A DNA stretch of 64,000 nucleotides, from assembly GCA_050185825.1 (NCBI GenBank), contig JBFWZA010000006.1, positions 62,001 through 126,000 of the forward strand. The letters run 5' to 3'. Numbering within the stretch: position 1 is the stretch's first letter; the number at the start of each line of letters is the position of its first letter. The translations under genes were made by a program, and so were the position numbers. This DNA is from SZUA-309 sp050185825 (GTDB lineage Bacteria > Pseudomonadota > Gammaproteobacteria > Pseudomonadales > Azotimanducaceae). Under the pieces are notes generated by a model that had not been told where the DNA came from, searched no databases, and saw nothing but the letters and a program-made list of their open reading frames with translations. Shown piece by piece: positions 34,007 through 42,723 of this stretch.

Positions 34007-35773
34007 ATGCGCAGCCACTATTGCGGTGAGTTCAACACCGCCCATGTCGGGGAAACGGTGGAGGTGGTCGGCTGGGTGCATCGCCGCCGCGACCACGGGG
34101 GTGTGATCTTCCTCGATATCCGGGATCGCACCGGCATCGTGCAGGTGGTCTTCGACCCGGATACGCAGGACAGCTTCGCCACGGCGGACCGGGTCCGCAG
34201 CGAGTACGTGCTGCACCTCAGCGGCCGGGTGCGGCCGCGTCCGGAAGGCACGGTCAATCCGGACATGGCCACCGGCGAGGTGGAGGTGCTGGGCGCCACG
34301 CTGGAGATCCTGAACCCGTCCCTCACACCGCCCTTTCAGCTCGACGAGTACTCGGAGGCGGGCGAGGACGTGCGCCTGCGCTACCGCTATCTGGACCTGC
34401 GGCGTCCGGAGATGCAGCAGCGGCTGCACATGCGTGCGCGCATCACCAGCGCGGTGCGCCGGCATCTGGAGGGCGAGGGTTTCTGGGAGGTCGAGACCCC
34501 GACGCTGACCCGGGCGACGCCGGAAGGGGCCCGGGACTACCTGGTGCCGAGCCGGACTCACCCCGGCGCGTTCTTCGCGCTGCCGCAGTCGCCTCAGGTC
34601 TTCAAGCAGCTGCTCATGATCGCCGGCATGGACAAGTACTACCAGATCGCCCGCTGCTACCGCGACGAGGACCTCCGGGCAGACCGGCAACCGGAATTCA
34701 CCCAGATCGACATCGAGGCCTCCTTCGTGACGGAGCAGGACATCATGTCGCTCACCGAAGGCATGCTGAAGTCCCTCTTCCAGGAGGTGCTCGGCGTGAC
34801 GCTGCACGACTTCCCGGTGCTCACCTGGGAAGAGGCCATGTCGACCTACGGCAGCGACAAGCCCGACCTGCGCAATCCGCTGGTGCTCACCGACATCGCC
34901 GACCTGATGCGGGACGTGGAGTTCAAGGTCTTCAACGGCCCCGCCAACGACCCGCAAGGTCGGGTGGTGGCCATGCGGGCGCCTGGCGGTGGTCAGCTCA
35001 CCCGCAAGGTCATCGACGGCTACACCGAGTTCGTCGGCCGCTACGGTGCCAAGGGGCTCGCCTATATAAAGGTGAACGATCGGGCGGCCGGCGTGGAAGG
35101 CCTGCAATCGCCGATTCTGAAGTTCCTGCCCGAGGCGGTGGTGGGCCAGGTTCTCGACCGGGTGGGTGCCGTGGACGGCGACCTGGTGTTCTTCGGCGCC
35201 GACAAGTTCAACGTCGTCTGCGACGCCATGGGCGCGCTCAGAAACGAACTCGGCCGGGAGCTCGAGCTCATCAGCCAGGCGCCGGCGGACAAGTGGGCGC
35301 CATGCTGGGTGGTGTCCTGGCCCATGTTCGAGACCGGGCGTGACGGTACGCTCGCGCCCGCGCATCACCCGTTCACGCGGCCGACCTGCACGCCGGAGGC
35401 GCTCATCGAGAACCCGCTGGCAGCCCGCGCCGCCGCCTACGACGTGGTGCTGAACGGCTACGAGCTCGGCGGTGGTTCGCTCAGGATCCACGACCAGACG
35501 ATGCAGCAGGCCGTGTTCGACGCCCTGAGTATCGGTCAGGAGGCGCACACCAAGTTCGGTTTCCTGCTGGACGCGCTGAAGCTCGGCTGCCCGCCCCACG
35601 GCGGCATTGCCCTCGGGCTGGACCGGCTGGTCATGCTCATGACGGACTCCACCGCGATACGCGACGTGATCGCGTTCCCGAAGACCCAGACCGCGGCCTG
35701 CCCGATGACGGCAGCACCCAGTCCCGTGGACGAGCACCAGCTCCGGGAGCTGCACATCCGGCTGCGGACCTGA
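34007..35773 (+). CDS. aspS: aspartyl-tRNA synthetase, probably non-discriminating
   Basis: Class IIb synthetase, 588 residues: OB-fold anticodon domain (WVHRRRDHGGVIFLDIRDR), motif 1/2 (YLDLRRPEMQ, RCYRDEDLRADRQPEFTQID), the bacterial GAD insertion (about 285-420), and motif 3 (GGIALGLDRLVMLM). His30 with Gly31 in RRRDHGG is the pattern reported for AspRS that also charge tRNA-Asn in species using GatCAB; discriminating enzymes such as E. coli have Leu there. ATG 34007 has AGGAG upstream. It leads the aspS-yebC-ruvCAB block. Confidence 0.96.
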   Translation: MRSHYCGEFNTAHVGETVEVVGWVHRRRDHGGVIFLDIRDRTGIVQVVFDPDTQDSFATADRVRSEYVLHLSGRVRPRPEGTVNPDMATGEVEVLGATLEILNPSLTPPFQLDEYSEAGEDVRLRYRYLDLRRPEMQQRLHMRARITSAVRRHLEGEGFWEVETPTLTRATPEGARDYLVPSRTHPGAFFALPQSPQVFKQLLMIAGMDKYYQIARCYRDEDLRADRQPEFTQIDIEASFVTEQDIMSLTEGMLKSLFQEVLGVTLHDFPVLTWEEAMSTYGSDKPDLRNPLVLTDIADLMRDVEFKVFNGPANDPQGRVVAMRAPGGGQLTRKVIDGYTEFVGRYGAKGLAYIKVNDRAAGVEGLQSPILKFLPEAVVGQVLDRVGAVDGDLVFFGADKFNVVCDAMGALRNELGRELELISQAPADKWAPCWVVSWPMFETGRDGTLAPAHHPFTRPTCTPEALIENPLAARAAAYDVVLNGYELGGGSLRIHDQTMQQAVFDALSIGQEAHTKFGFLLDALKLGCPPHGGIALGLDRLVMLMTDSTAIRDVIAFPKTQTAACPMTAAPSPVDEHQLRELHIRLRT

Positions 35774-35835
35774 CGGACGGCAGCGCAGGCAGGATTGAAG
35801 ACGGTCACACACTGGCAGTCACATCGAGGTAGCAC

Positions 35836-36576
35836 ATGGCCGGACACAGCAAGTGGGCCAACATCAAGCATCGCAAGGCGCGGCAGGACGAGAAGCGCGG
35901 CAAGCTCTGGACGAAGCTGATCCGCGAGATCACCGTGTCGGCGCGGCTGGGCGGCGGCGAGCCGGCGGACAACCCGAGGCTGCGGGCCGCCATGGACAAG
36001 GGGCTCGGTGCCAACATGCCCAAGGACACCATCGAGCGCGCCATCGCCCGGGGCGCGGGCGGCGCCGACGGTGCCGATGTGGAGGAGCTCACCTACGAAG
36101 GCTATGCCGGTGGCGGTGTGGCGGTGCTGGTGGAGGTGATGACGGACAACCGCAACCGCACCGTGGCAGAGGTCCGGCACGCCTTCAGCCGGCACGGTGG
36201 CAACCTGGGCACGGACGGCTCCGTGGCCTACCTCTTCTCCAGGCAGGGGCTGATCAACTTCGGACCCGGCGCCGACGAGGAGAAGATCATGGAAGTGGCT
36301 CTGGAAACCGGCGCGGACGACATCGAGACCGAGGACGACGGCTCCGTGGTGGTGACCACGCCCTGGGAGTCGCTGGGCGAGGTGGTGGATGCGCTCCGGG
36401 CCCGTGGGCTCGAACCCGACAACGCGGAGGTGAGCATGCTGCCCTCCACCTACGTTCCCTGCGACGAGGAGCTCGCCGACAGCGTCCTCAGGCTGATCGA
36501 CGCGCTGGAGGAGCTGGACGACGTCCAGAACGTCTACAGCAATGCCGACCTGCCCGAGAGCGCGCTGGCAAGCTGA
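35836..36576 (+). CDS. yebC: YebC/PmpR family regulator or translation factor
   Basis: 246 residues of the YebC/TACO1 family: MAGHSKWANIKHRKARQDEKRG, TVSARLGGGEPADNPRLRAAMDKG, and GTDGSVAYLFSRQG are near-invariant. Members have been described as transcription regulators and, more recently, as translation factors that relieve ribosome stalling. It lies between aspS and ruvC in the order usual for gammaproteobacteria. Confidence 0.96.
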   Translation: MAGHSKWANIKHRKARQDEKRGKLWTKLIREITVSARLGGGEPADNPRLRAAMDKGLGANMPKDTIERAIARGAGGADGADVEELTYEGYAGGGVAVLVEVMTDNRNRTVAEVRHAFSRHGGNLGTDGSVAYLFSRQGLINFGPGADEEKIMEVALETGADDIETEDDGSVVVTTPWESLGEVVDALRARGLEPDNAEVSMLPSTYVPCDEELADSVLRLIDALEELDDVQNVYSNADLPESALAS

Positions 36577-36580
36577 CGGT

Positions 36581-37084
36581 GTGACCCGGGTTCTCGGCAT
36601 CGACCCCGGTTCCAGGTTGACCGGCTACGGCGTGGTGGAGGTGAGTGGTCGCGGGCTCCGATACCTGGCGAGCGGCTGTATCCGGACTGCTGCGGGTTCC
36701 TTTCCGGAGCGGCTGGCGGAGATCTACGAGGGCGTGGCCGCGCTCATCGACGAGCACCAACCACAGGAGGCAGCCATCGAGGAGGTCTTCCTGGCCCGCA
36801 ATCCGGCCTCCGCGCTGAAGCTCGGTCAGGCACGGGGCGTGGCCATCGCCGCGGCCGTGTCCCGCGGCCTGCCCATCCACGAGTACGCGGCGCGCCGGGT
36901 CAAGCAGGGGCTCGTCGGCACCGGCAGGGCCAGCAAGGCGCAGGTGCAGCACATGGTGCGCATCCTCCTGTCGCTGCCGGGCGCGCCCCAGGCCGATGCC
37001 GCCGATGCCCTTGCGATTGCCATTTGTCATGTCAATACTCTCGGCCTTGACCGTTATCCCCCCGGCGGAAGCAGACCCAGATGA
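36581..37084 (+). CDS. ruvC: Holliday junction endonuclease RuvC
   Basis: 167 residues; dimeric resolvase that cuts Holliday junctions. The four acidic catalytic residues are visible in LGIDPGSRLTGYG, AIEEVFLARNP, and QADAADALAIAICH. The GTG start at 36581 is 4 bases past the yebC stop and matches the family N-terminus (RVLGIDPG). It overlaps ruvA by 4 bases. Confidence 0.96.
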   Translation: MTRVLGIDPGSRLTGYGVVEVSGRGLRYLASGCIRTAAGSFPERLAEIYEGVAALIDEHQPQEAAIEEVFLARNPASALKLGQARGVAIAAAVSRGLPIHEYAARRVKQGLVGTGRASKAQVQHMVRILLSLPGAPQADAADALAIAICHVNTLGLDRYPPGGSRPR

Positions 37085-37725
37085 TCGGCCGAATCCAGGG
37101 CAAGCTGCTGGAAATCAGCGACAACCACCTGCTCGTGGATGTGAGCGGCGTGGCCTACGAGCTCGAGGTGACCACCTCCGCGCTCCTGGAGACGTCCGCC
37201 GGCCGCGGCGGGGTGCCGGTGAGCGCCAGGACCGGGGCGGAAGTGACGCTCTTCACCCACCTCGTCGTCCGGGAAGATGCCCACCTGCTCTACGGCTTCG
37301 GATCGCGCACCGAGCGCGACGTGTTCCGGGATCTGATCCGCATCAACGGCGTCGGCCCGAAGCTGGCGCTCGCCATCGTCTCGGGGCTGACCCTGGAGGC
37401 GCTGGCCGATGCGGTGAGGGCGGGCGACGCATCGCTCCTCACCCGGGTGCCGGGCGTGGGCAAGAAGACGGCCGAGCGGCTGCTCGTGGAGCTCAAGGAC
37501 CGGCTCGGTAATCTGCACGTCGTGGTGTCCTCCGTGTCGGTAGGCGCCGATCTGTCGGCAACCCGGGAGGCGGAGGACGCGCTCATCTCGCTCGGCTACC
37601 GTCCCATGGAAGCCCAGCGGGCGGTGGCGGCGGTGGCGGACCTGGCCGACGGTGCGGCGCTGACGGGCGAGGACCTGTTGCGTGCGGCGCTCCGGCAGAT
37701 TGCCCGCCAGGCGGAGGCTTCCTGA
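37081..37725 (+). CDS. ruvA: Holliday junction branch migration protein RuvA
   Basis: 214 residues: N-terminal OB domain (MIGRIQGKLLEISDNHLLVDVSGVAYE), the double helix-hairpin-helix region (FRDLIRINGVGPKLALAIVSG, LTRVPGVGKKTAERLLVELKD), and the C-terminal UBA-like domain III that contacts RuvB (EDALISLGYRPMEAQRAVAAV). Its tetramers hold the four-way junction while RuvB pumps DNA. Start ATG overlaps ruvC (ATGA). Confidence 0.97.
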   Translation: MIGRIQGKLLEISDNHLLVDVSGVAYELEVTTSALLETSAGRGGVPVSARTGAEVTLFTHLVVREDAHLLYGFGSRTERDVFRDLIRINGVGPKLALAIVSGLTLEALADAVRAGDASLLTRVPGVGKKTAERLLVELKDRLGNLHVVVSSVSVGADLSATREAEDALISLGYRPMEAQRAVAAVADLADGAALTGEDLLRAALRQIARQAEAS

Positions 37726-37744
37726 TCGTGACGGGGATGCTGGC

Positions 37745-38800
37745 ATGAGCATCGAGCCGGACCGGCTGGTGTCTCCGGCCGGTCGCGCGGACGCGGCCGA
37801 GGTGCGCGTCGAGCACGCCCTGCGCCCCGAGCGCCTGGCCGAGTACGTGGGCCAGGTGGCGGTCAAGGAGCAGCTCGCCATCTTCATCGAGGCGGCCAGG
37901 AACCGGCGCGAGGCGCTCGACCACACCCTGATCTTCGGCCCGCCGGGTCTCGGTAAGACCACGCTGGCCAACATCATCGCCCGGGAGATGGGCGTGACCA
38001 TCAAGTCCACGTCCGGGCCGGTGCTGGAACGACCCGCGGAGCTGGCCGCCATGCTCACCAACCTGGAACCGGGCGACGTGCTGTTCGTGGACGAGATCCA
38101 CCGGCTGAGCCCCGTGGTGGAGGAGATCCTCTACCCGGCCATGGAGGACTTCCAGATCGACATCCTGATCGGCGACGGACCTGCAGCCCGCTCGCTGAAG
38201 CTCGATCTGCCGCGCTTCACGCTCATCGGCGCGACCACCCGGGCAGGCCTGCTGACCTCGCCGCTCCGGGACCGCTTCGGCATCGTGCAACGATTGGAGT
38301 TCTACACGGTCGAAGAACTGGCGGAAATCGTTGCCGCTTCCGCGGCCAAGCTCGGGCTCACCATCAGCGACGATGGCGCCGCCGAGGTGGCCAGGCGGTC
38401 GCGCGGCACACCCCGGATTGCCAATCGCCTGCTGCGCCGGGCCCGGGATTTCGCGGAGGTGAAGGCGGACGGCACGGTGGATCAGACCGTGGCCGATCAG
38501 GCGCTGAACCTGCTGAACGTGGACGTGCTGGGATTCGACAGCATGGACCGGCGCCTGCTGCTGACGATCATGGAGAAGTTCTCGGGCGGGCCGGTGGGGA
38601 TCGATTCGCTGGCGGCGGCGCTCTCCGAGGAGCGTGACACGATCGAGGACGTGCTCGAGCCGTACCTGATTCAGCAGGGTTTTCTCATGCGAACCCCGCG
38701 CGGGCGGGTGGCCACGGAAAAATCCTTCCGGCACTTCGGGCTGACCGTGCCGGAAAGGAGCAGCGCGCAGCCCGATCTGGACTTCGACCGACAGGAGTAA
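37745..38800 (+). CDS. ruvB: Holliday junction helicase RuvB
   Basis: AAA+ motor of 351 residues: RPERLAEYVGQ, Walker A FGPPGLGKTT, Walker B LFVDEIHRLSP, sensor LIGATTRAGLLTSPLRDRFG, and the C-terminal winged helix (GPVGIDSLAAALSEERDTIEDVLEPYLIQQGF). ATG 37745 is the conserved start. It is followed after 2 bases by tolQ, without the ybgC gene that usually lies between ruvB and tolQ. Confidence 0.97.
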   Translation: MSIEPDRLVSPAGRADAAEVRVEHALRPERLAEYVGQVAVKEQLAIFIEAARNRREALDHTLIFGPPGLGKTTLANIIAREMGVTIKSTSGPVLERPAELAAMLTNLEPGDVLFVDEIHRLSPVVEEILYPAMEDFQIDILIGDGPAARSLKLDLPRFTLIGATTRAGLLTSPLRDRFGIVQRLEFYTVEELAEIVAASAAKLGLTISDDGAAEVARRSRGTPRIANRLLRRARDFAEVKADGTVDQTVADQALNLLNVDVLGFDSMDRRLLLTIMEKFSGGPVGIDSLAAALSEERDTIEDVLEPYLIQQGFLMRTPRGRVATEKSFRHFGLTVPERSSAQPDLDFDRQE

Positions 38801-38802
38801 TC

Positions 38803-39480
38803 TTGCCCGAACAACTTTCCATATTCGAACTGATCGCCAACGCCAGCGCGCTGGTGCAGCTGGTCATGGCTGTGCTGCTGCTCGCCTCGCTGTCGAGCTG
38901 GGTGATGATCTTCCAGCGCTGGATCTTTCTGCGGCGTGTGTCGGTGGAGGTGGACAACTTCGAGGACCATTTCTGGTCGGGCATCGACCTGCGCGAGCTC
39001 TACCGTGAGCTCGACGCGGAGGAAGACCTGAGCGGCATCGAGGACATGTTCGTCGCCGGCTTCAAGGAGTACACGCGTCTGTCCGACCAGTCCAACGTGG
39101 ACACGGACGCGGTCATGCAGGGCGTCCAGCGGGCCATGCGCGTGTCGCTGAACCGCCAGGAAGAGAAGCTCGAGACCCATCTGGCGTTCCTGGCCACGGT
39201 GGGCTCCACCAGTCCCTACATCGGCCTGTTCGGCACGGTGTGGGGGATCATGAACTCGTTCCGGAGCCTGGCGAACATGAGTCAGGCGACCCTCGCCACC
39301 GTCGCGCCCGGCATCTCCGAAGCGCTGGTGGCTACGGCCATGGGCCTGTTTGCGGCGATTCCGGCGGTGATCGGATACAACCGGTTCTCTGCCCGGGTGG
39401 AGGTGCTGATGAAGCGTTACGAGACCTTCAGCGAAGAATTCACGGCCATCCTCTACCGGGCGGCTCACGCCAAGCGCTGA
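38803..39480 (+). CDS. tolQ: Tol-Pal system motor protein TolQ
   Basis: 225 residues, three membrane helices, MotA/ExbB family: the first helix at about 15-35, and the helix pair containing LATVGSTSPYIGLFGTVWGIM and GISEALVATAMGLFAAIPAVIGYN. With TolR it uses the proton gradient to energise TolA and pull the outer membrane inward at division. The start is TTG at 38803, with ACAGGAG upstream. It is 2 bases after ruvB. Confidence 0.96.
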   Translation: MPEQLSIFELIANASALVQLVMAVLLLASLSSWVMIFQRWIFLRRVSVEVDNFEDHFWSGIDLRELYRELDAEEDLSGIEDMFVAGFKEYTRLSDQSNVDTDAVMQGVQRAMRVSLNRQEEKLETHLAFLATVGSTSPYIGLFGTVWGIMNSFRSLANMSQATLATVAPGISEALVATAMGLFAAIPAVIGYNRFSARVEVLMKRYETFSEEFTAILYRAAHAKR

Positions 39481-39499
39481 CAGCGTCGGATACCAGAAG

Positions 39500-39940
39500 A
39501 TGGCCGCCCGCCGAAAACCCATGTCCGAGATCAACGTCGTGCCGTACATCGACGTGATGCTCGTGCTGCTCGTGATCTTCATGGCCACCGCGCCGCTCCT
39601 GACCCAGGGGGTGCAGGTGGAGTTGCCGAAGGCGCCTTCCGAGCCGATCGAGGAGGCGCAGGACGACCCGCTGGTGGTCTCCATGCGCGCCGACGGCGCC
39701 ATCTTCCTGAACCTCGGCATGAGCAAGGCGGAGGACGAAGGCACCCGGGTAACCGTCTACTCGCTGGAGGAGCAGGCCGGCAAGGTGCTCAGAGCGCGGC
39801 CTGACGTGCCGGTCTACGTGAAGGCGGACCACACCCTGGACTACGGCAAGGTGGTCGGGGTGATGACCGTGCTGCAGAAAGCCGGGGCGCAGAGCGTGGG
39901 GCTCATCACCGATCCGCCCGATCTCGGAGAGGCGCGCTGA
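39500..39940 (+). CDS. tolR: Tol-Pal system protein TolR
   Basis: 146 residues, ExbD/TolR family: short cytosolic N-terminus (RRKPMSEINVVPYIDVMLVLLVIFMATAPLL) with the membrane helix carrying the essential Asp (IDVMLVLL), then a periplasmic domain. It couples proton flow through TolQ to TolA movement. It lies 19 bases after tolQ. Confidence 0.96.
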   Translation: MAARRKPMSEINVVPYIDVMLVLLVIFMATAPLLTQGVQVELPKAPSEPIEEAQDDPLVVSMRADGAIFLNLGMSKAEDEGTRVTVYSLEEQAGKVLRARPDVPVYVKADHTLDYGKVVGVMTVLQKAGAQSVGLITDPPDLGEAR

Positions 39941-39942
39941 CC

Positions 39943-40692
39943 GTGACCTGGACGATCCGCCAGTACGGGCTGCCGTTCCTGCTCGCGCTCACCCTGCACG
40001 TGGTGCTCGGCGCCTGGCTGAAGGGTGTGTGGCAGCCGGATCGCAGCGATCCGCTGGATGCCTTCAAGCCGAAGATGGTGCACTCGACATTGCTGGTGCT
40101 GGAGCCCAAGGCGCAGCCCAAGCCCAAGCCGGCGCCCCCGAAAGCGCAGCCGCAGCCGACCCCCGCGAAGGCCGAGCCCGCCAAGCCGACGCCGGCGAAG
40201 CCCGATCCGGCAGTGGAGGCGGCACGTCAGAAGGCGGAGCGTGAAGAGGCCGACAGGCTGAAGGCCGCCCGGGAGATTGCCAGGGCCGAAGAGGCGGCGC
40301 GGCAGCAGCGGCTGCAGGCACTGGCGGACACGGCGTTTCTGAACTCCCTTCAGGACGAGAGCCAGGATCTGGCGCAGGAGGCCGCGGACGAGGCGGAGAC
40401 CGTGGCCCAGTCGTACCGCTACGGCATCTACCAGCGCGTGGTGGCCAACTGGTCGCGACCGCCGAGTGCCCGCAACGGCATGCAGGCGCGTCTGCAGGTG
40501 GAGCTCGTGCCCACCGGCGACGTGGTGGCCGTGATGCTGGTGGAGAGCAGTGGCAGCGCCGTGTTCGATCAGTCCGCGGAGGCTGCGGTCAAGAAGGCCG
40601 GCCGCTTCGAGGTGCCGAAGGAGAACGCGCTGTTCGAGCGCTATTTCCGCCGTTTCACATTGTTGTTCAAACCAGAGGATCTGTTGCGTTGA
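39943..40692 (+). CDS. tolA: Tol-Pal system protein TolA
   Basis: 249 residues, shorter than the E. coli protein (421). It has one N-terminal membrane helix (LPFLLALTLHVVLGAWL), a Pro/Lys/Ala-rich and helical linker (about 50-130, with KPKPAPPKAQ and AAREIARAEEAARQQRLQ), and a C-terminal TonB-like domain (YRYGIYQRVVANWSRPPSA, VELVPTGDVVAVMLVESSGSA). It spans the periplasm to reach TolB and Pal. GTG start; ends overlapping the tolB start. Confidence 0.94.
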   Translation: MTWTIRQYGLPFLLALTLHVVLGAWLKGVWQPDRSDPLDAFKPKMVHSTLLVLEPKAQPKPKPAPPKAQPQPTPAKAEPAKPTPAKPDPAVEAARQKAEREEADRLKAAREIARAEEAARQQRLQALADTAFLNSLQDESQDLAQEAADEAETVAQSYRYGIYQRVVANWSRPPSARNGMQARLQVELVPTGDVVAVMLVESSGSAVFDQSAEAAVKKAGRFEVPKENALFERYFRRFTLLFKPEDLLR

Positions 40693-42032
40693 GCATTCCA
40701 TCAGTGTCTTCCTTCCGGCGGCCGTGGCTGCCGATGCTGCTCGTGACGGTGCTGCTGGCGGTTCTGCTGCCGGTGCGCGGCCACACCGCGAATCTCGATA
40801 CGATCATCATCGATGCGGGCTACGACAAGCAGACCACCATCGCCGTGGTGCCGTTCCGTCAGGGACCGGAATTCGACGGCCAGCAGCCGCTGTCGGAGAT
40901 CGTGGAGTTCGATCTGGCGCGCAGCGGTCAGTTCGCCCCCACCGGCCGTGAGAACATGCTGTCGTTCCCGACCCGCCGGGAGGACGTGTTCTTCCGCGAC
41001 TGGCGCGTGCTTGGCGTGGAGTATCTTGTCATCGGCCGGACGGGGATTGACGCCTCGGGCAGGCTGAAGGTGGACTACCACCTCTTCGACGTCTTCAATG
41101 AGCGGGAGATGCTCGTTGATGCGGTGACCACCACCCGCACGAAGTGGCGCGACGCGGCTCACCACGTGGCAGACAAGGTGTTCGAGGCGATCACCGGCAT
41201 CCGCGGCGCCTTTTCCACCCGCATCCTCTACGTGCTGGCGCAGAACCTGAGCACGCCGAGCGAACGGTTCAGCCTGCAGATCGCGGACTCGGACGGTCAG
41301 CGCGCCGAGACCCTGTTCACGTCGACGCAGCCGATCCTGTCAGCGAGCTGGGCTCCGGACGGGAAGTCGGTCGCCTACGTGTCCTTCGAGACCGGCAAGC
41401 AGACCATCGTTCTGCAGAATCTCGCCACGGGGAATCGGCAGCTCATCACCGACTTCTCCGGCATCAACGGCTCGCCGAGGCTGTCTCCGGACGGCAGGAG
41501 CCTCGCCATGGTGCTGTCCAAGGACGGCAATCCCGAGATCTACGTCATGAACCTCGCGGATAAGTCGCTGAAGCGGATCACCCGGCATCATGCCATCGAC
41601 ACGGAGCCGAGCTGGACGGCGGACGGACGGTCGCTGATCTTCACCTCGGACCGGGGTGGTCGGCCGCAGATCTACCGGGTGGAGATCGCCACCAATCTGG
41701 TCGAGCGGCTCACCTTCGAGGGTCCGTACAACGCCGCCGGCCGGCTGCTGCCCGACGGCGAGCATCTGGTGTTCGTGCACCGCCGGAACGGCGTCGACCA
41801 CATCGCCTGGCAGGCCCTGGGCAGGGAAGATCTCAGGGTGCTCACCCAGACGTCGCTCGACGAATCACCGTCCGTGGCGCCGAACGGCACCATGCTGATC
41901 TATGCGACTCAGGTGGGGGGGCGCGGTATACTGGCCGTGGTTTCGATCGACGGCCGCGTGAAGTACCGGCTGCCGTCCTCCTCAGGCGACGTGCGTGAGC
42001 CGGCCTGGTCCCCGTTCATCGAAACTCTCTAG
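40689..42032 (+). CDS. tolB: Tol-Pal system protein TolB
   Basis: 447 residues with a signal peptide, an N-terminal alpha/beta domain (TTIAVVPFRQGPEFDGQQPLSEIVEFDLARSG in part) and a C-terminal six-bladed propeller (repeats such as SWAPDGKSVAYVSFETGKQ, RLSPDGRSLAMVLSKDGNPEIYVMNL). Periplasmic partner of Pal and TolA. The TTG start at 40689 overlaps the tolA stop (TTGA), so the two are translationally coupled. Confidence 0.96.
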   Translation: MSIPSVSSFRRPWLPMLLVTVLLAVLLPVRGHTANLDTIIIDAGYDKQTTIAVVPFRQGPEFDGQQPLSEIVEFDLARSGQFAPTGRENMLSFPTRREDVFFRDWRVLGVEYLVIGRTGIDASGRLKVDYHLFDVFNEREMLVDAVTTTRTKWRDAAHHVADKVFEAITGIRGAFSTRILYVLAQNLSTPSERFSLQIADSDGQRAETLFTSTQPILSASWAPDGKSVAYVSFETGKQTIVLQNLATGNRQLITDFSGINGSPRLSPDGRSLAMVLSKDGNPEIYVMNLADKSLKRITRHHAIDTEPSWTADGRSLIFTSDRGGRPQIYRVEIATNLVERLTFEGPYNAAGRLLPDGEHLVFVHRRNGVDHIAWQALGREDLRVLTQTSLDESPSVAPNGTMLIYATQVGGRGILAVVSIDGRVKYRLPSSSGDVREPAWSPFIETL

Positions 42033-42108
42033 ATTGTCTGAATTCTTGTCGAGACAGACTGGCTGCAGCGCAAAAACAGGAAACGATCGGCGGCAGTCCA
42101 GAAGAAAA

Positions 42109-42186
42109 ATGCGCAACAAAGGCCGTATCGAGCGTAACAACTACAAGCTGTGCGGCCTTCGCCGCAGAGGAGAACCCCCAAAATGA
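42109..42186 (+). CDS. possible 25-residue leader peptide overlapping the pal start
   Basis: ATG at 42109 opens 25 codons, rich in Arg, Lys and Asn (MRNKGRIERNNYK, ends RRRGEPPK), and the stop TGA overlaps the pal ATG (ATGA). A TGCGGC-CTTC-GCCGCA hairpin (42151-42166) lies within it, just before the pal ribosome site. No good ribosome-binding site is seen for the small frame, so it may be non-coding 5' leader. Confidence 0.25.
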   Translation: MRNKGRIERNNYKLCGLRRRGEPPK

Positions 42187-42713
42187 TCAACGTGCAACGC
42201 CTCTTCCTCTTCCTGCTGGCCATCGCGCTGGCGGGTTGCGCCAGCAAGGCGACGGAACGGCCGGTGGAGCCCGTCGAGGAGCCGAGCCCGGTGGTGGAGT
42301 CCCCCCCGGAACCGGTAGCGCCGCCCCGTGACTTCGAGTCCTTCGACGCGGATCTCAACCCCTACGTGCCGGGCACCAACCGGCTGCTGACCAGGGTGTT
42401 CTATTTCCCGTTCGACCAGGCCGTGATCGGGCCGGACGATCTGGCGGCGCTGGAAATGCATGCCACGGTGCTGCGCAACAACCGGGACCGCTCGGTGGTC
42501 ATCGAAGGCCACTGCGACGAGCGGGGCACCCGGGAATACAACCTGGCGCTGGGTGAGCGGCGGGCAGACGCGATCCGCAGCTACCTGACGTCCGCCGGCG
42601 TGTCGCCACGGCAGATCGAGACGGTGAGCTACGGCGAGGAGCGGCCGGAAGATCCCGGTCACACGGATGCCGCGTGGGCGCGCAATCGCCGTGCGGTGAT
42701 GATCTATCGATAG
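42183..42713 (+). CDS. pal: peptidoglycan-associated lipoprotein Pal
   Basis: 176 residues: a lipoprotein signal (LLAIALAGCAS), a proline-rich linker (about 30-50), and an OmpA-like peptidoglycan-binding domain (VFYFPFDQAVIGPDDLAAL, IEGHCDERGTREYNLALGERRADAI). It tethers the outer membrane to the cell wall. The ribosome site AGAGGAGA is downstream of a small hairpin in the 150-base tolB-pal gap. Confidence 0.97.
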   Translation: MINVQRLFLFLLAIALAGCASKATERPVEPVEEPSPVVESPPEPVAPPRDFESFDADLNPYVPGTNRLLTRVFYFPFDQAVIGPDDLAALEMHATVLRNNRDRSVVIEGHCDERGTREYNLALGERRADAIRSYLTSAGVSPRQIETVSYGEERPEDPGHTDAAWARNRRAVMIYR

Positions 42714-42723
42714 GTTCCTGAGG

